Source: JACKBJ01 sp964549495 (GTDB lineage: Bacteria; Chloroflexota; Anaerolineae; Epilineales; Epilineaceae). From it: a DNA stretch of 8,771 nucleotides. Positions 1 to 6,075 of this stretch are shown piece by piece. Under the pieces are notes generated by a model. That model was not told the origin of the DNA. It worked only from the letters and a program-made list of their open reading frames with translations, and did no database searches. Location of the stretch: assembly GCA_964549495.1 (NCBI GenBank), contig CAZJWJ010000141.1:1-8771 (forward strand), read 5' to 3'. Position 1 is the first letter of the stretch. The number at the start of each line of letters is the position of its first letter. Made by a program: the position numbers and the translations under genes.

Positions 1-305
1 AGGTGGAGTACATCGACCTGGCAACCTGGGGCTACGTGCCGCCGAACTTCCTCGGCTCGGCCGTCGTCTCGGCCACCTTCTGGGAGCACGAGGTCTTCGA
101 CCCGCAGGGTGGCTTCGTCCGCAACCTGGTCGGACTCGGCGGCGTGGTCGTCGAGCGCGTCGGATCGCGGCTCGGCGAGCCGGACATCCCGGGTGACGAG
201 AGCAAGGCCTTCGAGGCCGCGCCCATCTTCGACCACTTCCGGATCGAGGATCGTGGCCAGGGTCAGCCGCCCGTCTGCCCGGGGCAGCCGAGCTTCGGTC
301 CGTGA
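1..305 (+). CDS. 3' end of an unidentified protein-coding gene
   Basis: This is the last 100 codons of a gene that begins before the window; the codon boundary is at base 3 and the stop is TGA at 303-305. The reading frame is convincing because almost every codon ends in G or C, as in the other real genes here. A GTG stands at base 3, but it is probably an internal valine, since no ribosome-binding site can be checked. The fragment has hydrophobic stretches (GSAVVSATFW near residue 18, VGLGGVVVERVG near residue 43) and a polar tail ending in CPGQPSFGP. I do not recognise a family and assign no function. A strong terminator lies 62 bases after the stop, so this is the end of a transcription unit. 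Confidence 0.6.
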   Translation, partial: VEYIDLATWGYVPPNFLGSAVVSATFWEHEVFDPQGGFVRNLVGLGGVVVERVGSRLGEPDIPGDESKAFEAAPIFDHFRIEDRGQGQPPVCPGQPSFGP

Positions 306-366
306 CCGGAAGCCTCTGACGTTCCCGAGTCATCCATCGGCTGACTCGACAAACTAGCCGACCCCA

Positions 367-395
367 CCGGGGCCGCGCATCGAGCGCGGCCCCGG
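367..395 (+). terminator. Intrinsic terminator after the first gene
   Basis: A perfect 12-bp GC-rich stem, CCGGGGCCGCGC (367-378) and GCGCGGCCCCGG (384-395), closes a 5-nt loop, ATCGA. The bases that follow (TTCATCTTCG) are only partly T-rich, so the U-tract is weak. The position 62 bases after the stop at 305 fits a terminator for that gene. No minus-strand gene approaches from the right. Confidence 0.7.
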
Positions 396-429
396 TTCAT
401 CTTCGCGCACTGAAATCGACACCAGATCG

Positions 430-614
430 CCAGGGAGTTTGCTGCGTAGCGCGCCGTGGCCCACGATTGCGTCGCAAGGACAAGAACGGGGTCTCGCAGC
501 GCAAGACCGACCTCCTATGTAAGGGCCTATTCCCTCCTCACAGCGCACCGACACAGCGGCGCAGCGACGCCCTCGGTCGGGGATCCTATTACCGGGCGAG
601 CCCTAAAGGAATGA
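430..614 (+). repeat. Hairpin repeat, copy A (diverged)
   Basis: Bases 526-614 align without gaps to 5867-5955: I count 69 identical positions of 89. The best blocks are GCGGCGCAGC, CGCCCTCGG and CGAGCCCTA. The left part is less conserved, but 430-446 is largely complementary to 560-576 (about 14 of 17 with one-base gaps). It also shares CCGTG, GCCC, CGTCG and CAA in order with the left arm of copy B. Copy A therefore looks like a degenerate inverted repeat of about 160-185 bp with an altered centre near 479-525. Its right end covers the AAAGGA ribosome-binding site and the first ATG codons of the following gene. The outer left boundary is uncertain. No open frame with family resemblance lies within it, so the 306-610 gap holds only the terminator and this repeat. 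Confidence 0.65.
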
Positions 615-1100
615 TGACAGCGATGATCTTGGCCTTATTCGGCAGCACCGGTCAGGTTGGTGCGGAGATCGTCCGCCAGGCGCTCGCAAGTGGCGACATC
701 GTGCACGCCTATGCTCGGCCGGCATCGGCCAGCCGCCTTCCGGAACATCCCGGGCTGACCACATACACCGGTGAACTGGATGACGAGGCGGCCATTCGTC
801 GGTGCATCGAGGGCGCCGACGCGGTCATCAGCGCACTCGGATCGCGTGACAACAGCCCTGCGGCCGTCGAACTCTTCGGCGACGCACTCCAGCGGATCAC
901 GTCGATCATGCAGGAGACCGGGGTCCGACGCCTGGTCTCCATCTCGGGCGCCGGAACGAAGCTCGAGGGGGATACACCGAAGCCTCGAGAGGCCGCCGGG
1001 CCCGCTCGTCACACGCGGGGACGTGGCCGCTTTCATGCTTCGCGCGGCGCGTGAAGATGGCTGGGTTCGGCAGGCACCCTTCGTCGGTACCCCGAGCTGA
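611..1100 (+). pseudogene. Broken NAD(P)-binding Rossmann (atypical SDR) gene
   Basis: The first part reads MILALFGSTGQVGAEIV, a Rossmann NAD(P)-binding loop (GSTGQVG fits GxTGxxG). Further on come ADAVISALGSRD and VRRLVSISGAG, as in NAD(P)H-binding, NmrA-like oxidoreductases. The frame then loses similarity near base 975 and stops at 1054. The expected C-terminal piece, TRGDVAAFMLRAAREDGWVR, lies in the next frame and ends at TGA 1098-1100. Intact relatives have roughly 80 residues between the SISGAG motif and the (S/T)RxDVAAF motif; here there are about 22. That implies loss of some 55-60 codons plus a frame change, including the segment that would carry the substrate-side residues. AAAGGA (605-610) precedes ATGs at 611, 614 and 623; 623 best matches the family start. 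TTA, TTG, GTT and AGT codons make codon use less GC-biased than in the neighbours. An assembly error is the main alternative to true decay. Confidence 0.7.
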
Positions 1101-1146
1101 GGGCTCGTCGACTCTCGGTTGGCTGGCACATGATGGTCGATCGAGG

Positions 1147-4100
1147 TCAGCCACCGGACTCGAGCCCCAGCACGGGCAGATAGATCGCGTCTGGACGGCC
1201 CGGATCGGACGTGGGAATCGGAGTCTCCGTCACTGTCGGCTCCGGCGTTGCTGGCTCCGCTGTCGGCGTCCCCTCGGGCGGGTCGATCAAGCCGGCCACG
1301 TCCGCTGCATCGAGCGCGCGTCGATAGAGCCGCAGGTCATCGATCCAGCCCACGAAGCCATTGGACCCTCCGTCCCCACCCTCGGACCCGTCGCCGATGG
1401 CCGTCTCGTACTGGTCCAGCGAACCGGTGAGCCCGCTCAGGTCCGCCTCGTCGCCAAGCTTACCATCCACGTAGAGCCGCGCCCGGCCAGCGCCGAAGTC
1501 TGCTACGACGGCCAGATGGTGCCACCGACCATCGGCCAGATCGCCCTCCGCCGCCAGCGTCACGCGGCTCTCTCGATGCGTCGCGTGATCGTATCCCGCC
1601 AGGTAGACCGTCGCCGCCTGGTCCGCGTTGCCCGTGGTCAGGGCCCAGCCGGCCCCGCGGCGGAAGAAGTACTTGTTGGAGGCCAGGATGCGCTCCTCGG
1701 CCGGCGCCTCGTCCATGCGCAGCCAGAGCGACAAGCTGAAGTCCTCGCCACCGGCCAGTTGCAGGAAGTCCGGCACCGGATACTCGTGGAGCACATCCAA
1801 GTAGCCCGCGTCTTCGAAGCGCGCCGACTCCCCGAATCGCCCGGGCTCACCAAAGTCCACCTCACCGACAACTCGCGCCTCCATCCCGGCCGCCGCATCG
1901 ACGCCGGCCACCTCGGCCGGTCCGTCGAAGTCGTAGTGCAGCACTAGGTCATCGGTCGCGTCGCGCACCCACAGGCGGGCCCGGCCGAGATTGCTCTGCC
2001 GGCCGGCCGCGTCGACATTCCGGTAGCTCAGCCACTGCGGACCGACCTGGGCGGGCGCGGTGAACGCGAAGGATCCGTCCGCTTCCAGCATCAACTCGCC
2101 GCGAGCCGGTGCATCCACGACGGACGCGGTGGCGGGATCGCCGAGATCGTTGGCCAGTAGCCCATCCGATGCATCGACCGACAGCATGGCTCCCGGCGCC
2201 ACGTGGTACTCGTCCGGCCGAGCCGCCGGCCGGCCTAGCCAGGGCAAGAGCGCGTGGGCAATGCGCTCGCCGATGGCCAGGTAGCTGAAGGGCCCGTAGT
2301 GGTAGTAGGGCCGCTGGTCGGCGGTCGTGACCAGGCTGGACCGCGCGTCCGCCGCGGCGACCGCCGCCTGGGCGGCCATCACGACGTCGCCCGCCGCGCC
2401 GCGATTGTCGTTGATCTGCGTGATGATCACCGGAAGATCGGGCTGGTCCAGGTCGCGACGAAGGGCCGTCAGCAGATCGCGCAGGTGCTGCTCGTAGCGC
2501 GGCTCGCGGCCCTCGAAAGTATCGTTGTAGCCCTGGAACCAGACGAAGGCGGCCAGCTCGTGCTCGACCCCCTCGGCCTCCAGTGAGGCACGGAAGTCGC
2601 CCAGCCCCTCGATCATCTGGGCATAGAGGTTGCCATCCTCGCCGCCGAAGCCGGCCGGCCGCCACTCGCTCGGCTCGTCCAGGGTCGTGCCACCCTTGGC
2701 CGCCTTGAAGAGGTAGATGTCCTGCGGCAGTGTATCGCCCAGCACCTGGCCCATGCGCAACTCGACGCCGAAGCTTCGCCCGCCGGCTCCGAATCCCGGC
2801 TGCAGCGGCCCCAGCCCGCGATCGGGCTCGATGATGGCCCGCGCGAAGACATCGCCACGCGCCGCTTGCAGCTCGGGTGCCAGAAAGGAAAGCGTGCCGG
2901 TGTTGCCGTGGCCGACCATGTTCGACTGGCCGGCCATCAGGATCAGGCTGGCCAAGGGCTTGGGCTCGACCGGCTGCAGGGGATGGATCCGGTAGTCGTA
3001 GGCGTAGCGCTCGAAGCCCGAGAAGAGGGTCGACGGCGTCGTGGCCACCACCAGCAGCAGCCGATCGCCCGGGCCGGCCTCGACCTCCACGCGGGCCACC
3101 TCGCCCGAGGCCACCACCGGCAGCCGATGGTAGCTCCGATCCCCGGTCTGGGCATCGACCAGGACCGCCGTGGCGCGGAACTCGATCTCGGCCGGCCCCT
3201 GGGCATCGGGACGGAAGGCGACCGCATAGGTCTGCCCATCGGTCTCGGCCACCTCGAAGGCGTTGTAGGCCCAGGCGCCGGGCTGCAGCTCCGGCGGCAC
3301 GGCTACCCAGCCCTCGCCCGTCCCGGCGGCATCGTAGCGAGCCGCGATCTTGTTGTCGTGGCTCCCGGCATCCGGCTTGGCGCCCTGCATGCGCCGCAGG
3401 GAGGCCTCCTCGGATGCCCGATACAGATCGCCGTGCTCGACATCCCAAGTGATCGTTCGCGCCGCGAAGTCCAGGAAGACCTTGCGCATGTCATGGCCGG
3501 CCGCTGCCAGGTAGTCGTGCATCGCCCGCGCCGGCTCGACGCCGCGCCGCGTGTAGACGTGGCCGATCAGCCGCTCGTCGACCACGTAGCGGGTCAGGTA
3601 GCCCTCGAAGATGTGCGCCCCATATTGGTGCCCGCCCTTGAACTCGTGGCCGAGCGAGTCGTCCACCGGCGAGTCCTGGATGGTCCACAAGGGCAAGTGC
3701 GGGTGCAGGGTATAGTAGCCCAGCAGCGTGTCGTGGACGGCCGGGATGATGAAGTCCGCCCCCCAGCTGGCCGTCGATTCGGCCAGGAACTTGTTGCCGC
3801 CAAAGCCCTGGTAGCGGATCAAATTGCCCTGGAAGCTGTGAAAGTTCTCGTGCAGCCAATGCTGGCCGTTTTGCTGGTCCAGCGGCCGCTCCAGGCTGAA
3901 GGGTCGCACGAAGCCCTGCAGGATGCCCTCGGAGAGCTGCAGCTCGCGCCCGGCGCCATCGGCCACGTAGTCGCACATCTGCCCGGGCGGGTGCATCCGC
4001 GCCTCGAAGATGTGGCGCTCGAAGACCATGTCCTGGGCCTGGATGTAGTGCAACAGCGAGGACTGGCTGACCTCGGCCCCATCGGCCCACCACTGGCACA

Positions 4101-4947
4101 CGTAGGTCGCGCACAGGAAGTTGGGGTATTCGTCGGGCCACGGGGCGTCGACGAAGGCAGGGTTGGGCGCGTCGGCGCATTTCCAGGCCAAGGCGTCGAC
4201 CTCGTCATCGGTGAGCGCGCGCTCGTAGATTCGCAGGTCCCAGAGCCGGCCGGCGTAGGGTCCGGCTTGGAGCCGGCCGGCCAACTCGGCGAGATCGTCT
4301 GCGCCACCGACCGAGGTCGGGACGCCGTTCAGGTAGAGGCTCAGCGCATCGCCCTGGCGCACCAAGGCGACGTGGTTGCAGCCGTAGGCGTCGAGCCCGT
4401 CGCCAGCGCTGTCGATCTCGATCCCAGCGACGATGTCGGTTGCTCGCAGCCCGTCTTCAAGATGTGCGATCGCGAGATCTCCCACCCGCAGAATCTCGTA
4501 GATCTCCCCCTCTCCCAAGGACGCCTCGGCCGGCAGGAGCTTGAAGGACAGGCTCCAATCCCCCGAGCTCGGCCCCGTCCCCAGGTCGACTTCGACGTTG
4601 CGATCCCGCAGGTCCGTCATGCTCCGCCAGCCCTCGACCGGATCCGACTCGATGGTGACCGGCAGGTCGTTGCCGGACAGGTCCTCTCCCGGCAGGTGCA
4701 AGGCCAGGTGCAGATAGAGGTCGCTGGTCGGCCCACCGAACTGCGCCGATCGGCAGGCCGGCTCTTCCGGATCCTGCGCCAATCCAAGCGGTTCCGTCGA
4801 TCCGGTCGCGGGCGACGGGATCGCGGAGTCGGGACCTCGCCGAGGCAGCGGCCGGGCGTCGGCAAAGGCAGGCAGCACGAGCAAGAACAAGATCGGCAGG
4901 GCGAGCTGGCACTTGTGCAGGCGGCGCGAGATCCTCGTGTCGGACAT
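1147..4947 (-). CDS. Secreted multidomain protein: LamG, HExxH peptidase-like, SASA esterase-like, Ig-like, LamG
   Basis: This 1266-residue protein starts at ATG 4947, with AGGAG seven bases upstream. A signal peptide (h-region about 15-29, likely cut after AFA at 29) exports it. Domains in order: a concanavalin/LamG-like region (about 70-255, ending GRLWDLRIYERALTDDEV); a metallopeptidase-like region (about 270-655) with H366-E-N-F-H370 and a downstream E390 in LAESTASW, as in gluzincins, resembling DUF6055 proteins; a SASA/CE6-type SGNH esterase (about 665-905) with GQSNM (Ser675), WFQGYND (803-809) and D877/H883; a Big_9/cadherin-like domain (911-995, with LLANDLGD); and a second LamG_3 domain (about 1001-1222, ending IDDLRLYRRAL). 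A Pro/Thr-rich linker and IYLPVL close the chain. Inferred role: removal of acyl groups and cleavage of glycoprotein or polysaccharide-bound material outside the cell, with LamG domains binding sugar. Substrates are unknown. The usual QGE of the SASA motif is QGY here. It is convergent with the broken gene to its left. Confidence 0.85.
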   Translation of the reverse strand: MSDTRISRRLHKCQLALPILFLLVLPAFADARPLPRRGPDSAIPSPATGSTEPLGLAQDPEEPACRSAQFGGPTSDLYLHLALHLPGEDLSGNDLPVTIESDPVEGWRSMTDLRDRNVEVDLGTGPSSGDWSLSFKLLPAEASLGEGEIYEILRVGDLAIAHLEDGLRATDIVAGIEIDSAGDGLDAYGCNHVALVRQGDALSLYLNGVPTSVGGADDLAELAGRLQAGPYAGRLWDLRIYERALTDDEVDALAWKCADAPNPAFVDAPWPDEYPNFLCATYVCQWWADGAEVSQSSLLHYIQAQDMVFERHIFEARMHPPGQMCDYVADGAGRELQLSEGILQGFVRPFSLERPLDQQNGQHWLHENFHSFQGNLIRYQGFGGNKFLAESTASWGADFIIPAVHDTLLGYYTLHPHLPLWTIQDSPVDDSLGHEFKGGHQYGAHIFEGYLTRYVVDERLIGHVYTRRGVEPARAMHDYLAAAGHDMRKVFLDFAARTITWDVEHGDLYRASEEASLRRMQGAKPDAGSHDNKIAARYDAAGTGEGWVAVPPELQPGAWAYNAFEVAETDGQTYAVAFRPDAQGPAEIEFRATAVLVDAQTGDRSYHRLPVVASGEVARVEVEAGPGDRLLLVVATTPSTLFSGFERYAYDYRIHPLQPVEPKPLASLILMAGQSNMVGHGNTGTLSFLAPELQAARGDVFARAIIEPDRGLGPLQPGFGAGGRSFGVELRMGQVLGDTLPQDIYLFKAAKGGTTLDEPSEWRPAGFGGEDGNLYAQMIEGLGDFRASLEAEGVEHELAAFVWFQGYNDTFEGREPRYEQHLRDLLTALRRDLDQPDLPVIITQINDNRGAAGDVVMAAQAAVAAADARSSLVTTADQRPYYHYGPFSYLAIGERIAHALLPWLGRPAARPDEYHVAPGAMLSVDASDGLLANDLGDPATASVVDAPARGELMLEADGSFAFTAPAQVGPQWLSYRNVDAAGRQSNLGRARLWVRDATDDLVLHYDFDGPAEVAGVDAAAGMEARVVGEVDFGEPGRFGESARFEDAGYLDVLHEYPVPDFLQLAGGEDFSLSLWLRMDEAPAEERILASNKYFFRRGAGWALTTGNADQAATVYLAGYDHATHRESRVTLAAEGDLADGRWHHLAVVADFGAGRARLYVDGKLGDEADLSGLTGSLDQYETAIGDGSEGGDGGSNGFVGWIDDLRLYRRALDAADVAGLIDPPEGTPTAEPATPEPTVTETPIPTSDPGRPDAIYLPVLGLESGG

Positions 4948-4954
4948 CGATGCT

Positions 4955-4959
4955 CTCCT
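4955..4959 (-). promoter_or_regulatory. Ribosome-binding site of the large secreted protein
   Basis: AGGAG on the minus strand sits 7 nt before the ATG at 4947. It supports that start, which also gives a well-formed signal peptide. Confidence 0.75.
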
Positions 4960-5204
4960 GGGATGACGGTCTGGGTATGGTACACCGTCCTGCCGATCGG
5001 GTTGCGCGAAGCGACAGGAGGCCGGTCAGCCGCGAGTTCGAAACCGAAAGGAAGACCGATTCCGAGCGTGGTGCCGAAAGCTGTCGAAATTCTCGATGCC
5101 CATCCGTCGTTAGGATGAGAAGCGGCGAAGCGAGCCCATCGATACGGGATGTCAACGTCCGCAGCCTAGACGAACGTTCCGTGCCCCCCAACTCTCTCAA
5201 CAAC

Positions 5205-5210
5205 AAGGAG
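5205..5210 (+). promoter_or_regulatory. Ribosome-binding site of the DHFR/RibD-C family gene
   Basis: AAGGAG lies 8 nt before the ATG at 5219 and fixes that start. Confidence 0.75.
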
Positions 5211-5218
5211 CGAAGACC

Positions 5219-5803
5219 ATGCGAGACTTGATCGTGGCCGAGTTCATCACTCTGGACGGCGTGATCCAGGCACCCGGCGGCGCCGACGAGGACACCGAGG
5301 GCGGCTTCCCGCACGGCGGCTGGACCCACCCCTACTGGCACGACGACATCGGCGAGCATTTCAGCCAGGCCATGGAGCTGGCCGACACGCTGCTCCTGGG
5401 CCGCAAGACCTGGGAGATCCACGGCACGGCCTTCGAGCAGATGGCCGGCGACCCCTTTGCCGACGCGCTGAACGCCCTACCCAAGAAGGTCGTGTCGACC
5501 ACGCTCGACTCGGCCGATCTCTGGCGCAACTCGAGCATTATCCGCAAGGACGTGGCCGAGTCGGTGCGGGGGCTCAAGGCACAGGAAGGCGGTGCCATCC
5601 TGCTGGACGGCAGCAGCGTCCTGCATCGAACGCTGGCCGAAGCGGATCTGGTCGACGAATACCGCCTGCACGTCTATCCGATCGCCCTAGGCCAGGGCAA
5701 GCGCCTCTTCCCGGAGGGCAAGCGCATCGACATGCAGCTGGTCGAGGCCAAGCCCCTGCCGACTGGCGTGGTCTACCTGCGCTATGGGCTCGTCAAGCAA
5801 TAA
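5219..5803 (+). CDS. Dihydrofolate reductase / RibD C-terminal domain family protein
   Basis: This 194-residue protein has the full length usual for the stand-alone RibD_C/DHFR-like family (YyaP/YwjB type). Recognisable elements are FITLDGV near residue 9, LLLGRKTWE (58-66), KVVSTTL (90-96), the nucleotide-site-like ILLDGSSVLHRTL (127-139) and DLVDEYRLHVYPIALGQGKRLF spread over 143-164. Such proteins are presumed cytoplasmic NAD(P)H-dependent reductases; the physiological substrate is generally unknown, and this is not evidence for a true folate enzyme. It is a single gene with no operon partner. Oddly, the last five codons (GLVKQ, residues 190-194) and the TAA stop are the left arm of the 159-nt palindrome that follows, so the native C-terminus may have been replaced by a few residues. 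The fold should be complete before that point, ending at VVYLRY. Confidence 0.9.
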   Translation: MRDLIVAEFITLDGVIQAPGGADEDTEGGFPHGGWTHPYWHDDIGEHFSQAMELADTLLLGRKTWEIHGTAFEQMAGDPFADALNALPKKVVSTTLDSADLWRNSSIIRKDVAESVRGLKAQEGGAILLDGSSVLHRTLAEADLVDEYRLHVYPIALGQGKRLFPEGKRIDMQLVEAKPLPTGVVYLRYGLVKQ

Positions 5804-5944
5804 GAGGCACAATTCGGACGCCGCTGCATCCACCGTGTCGGCCCGCTGCTCGTCGGCAATAGCTCTGCTATTGCCTCCTCCCAGCGAACCAACACGGCGG
5901 CGCAGCACCGCCCTCGGTTGCGCCTCTTATTGCTTGACGAGCCC
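5786..5944. repeat. Hairpin repeat, copy B: 159-nt near-palindrome overlapping a stop codon
   Basis: The outer 23 bases, GGGCTCGTCAAGCAATAAGA plus GGC (5786-5808), are a perfect inverted repeat of 5922-5944. The centre is a perfect 9-bp hairpin, GGCAATAGC (5855-5863) and GCTATTGCC (5867-5875), around TCT. Both share the same centre, base 5865, so the whole stretch is one symmetric palindrome. Between them, roughly 5828-5848 pairs well with the facing strand when G-T pairs are allowed, and GCTGC pairs after a one-base shift. The right half, continuing to 5955, matches copy A at 526-614. The left arm contains the last five codons and stop of the preceding gene. TAT flanks both ends (5783-5785 and 5945-5947), compatible with a 3-bp target duplication, though three bases can match by chance. 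It may act as an RNA hairpin after the stop, a non-autonomous mobile element, or both. Confidence 0.8.
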
Positions 5945-5988
5945 TATCGGAACGAGGCGGACTGAGGCTCCTTCGAGGGCCGCGGACG

Positions 5989-6037
5989 ACGAAGATCCCG
6001 GGCCGCGGCGAACCATGCCGTGGCCCGGGATCTTCGT
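5989..6037 (+). terminator. Strong intrinsic terminator between convergent genes
   Basis: A 21-bp stem (5989-6009 with 6017-6037) encloses a 7-nt loop, GAACCAT. The core is GAAGATCCCGGGCC against GGCCCGGGATCTTC, with a single G-U pair at 6005/6021. On the plus strand it is followed by TTCAATCTTT, giving a moderate U-tract, so it should end transcription of the gene at 5219-5803. The stem would also form on the minus strand and could stop read-through from the DUF4331 gene, but no T-run follows in that direction. Confidence 0.8.
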
Positions 6038-6075
6038 TTCAATCTTTAGGTTCAAGAACGAGACGAGAGTAGCCG

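Larger units (their letters stand above)
4948..5218. other. Divergent intergenic region, 271 nt
   Basis: This gap separates the large minus-strand gene from the plus-strand dihydrofolate-reductase-like gene, so it should contain both promoters. It is less GC-rich than the flanking coding DNA. Candidate boxes are weak: TAGGAT at 5111-5116 on the plus strand has no well-placed -35 box, and a minus-strand TTGACA (5150-5155) has no -10 box at 16-18 nt. I see no terminator, RNA gene or strong inverted repeat. Confidence 0.4.

Noticed and set aside
1093..1107. Small hairpin CGAGC-TGAGG-GCTCG at the end of the broken gene, with GGGCTCGTCGA resembling the repeat end
   Set aside because: Only a 5-bp stem without a T-run, and the similarity to the repeat terminus covers about 10 bases without further matches, so it may be chance.
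1949..3448. A 499-codon minus-strand open frame, Arg/Gly-rich
   Set aside because: Out-of-frame shadow of the same gene, with low-complexity composition typical of a shifted GC-rich frame.
2866..5118. A 750-codon open frame on the plus strand
   Set aside because: It is antisense to the large secreted protein, which has a signal peptide, an RBS and recognisable domains. Long antisense frames are expected opposite GC-rich genes, and this one has no family motifs.
5150..5155. A perfect TTGACA (minus strand) as -35 box for the large gene
   Set aside because: No -10-like hexamer lies 16-18 nt downstream on that strand.
5786..5944. The palindrome as an integron attC site
   Set aside because: A hairpin after a gene stop suggests a cassette, but no GTTRRRY core and matching RYYYAAC are found at the ends (the nearest is GTTGCGC at 5917-5923), and it is longer and more perfect at its ends than usual attC sites. 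No integrase is present in the window.
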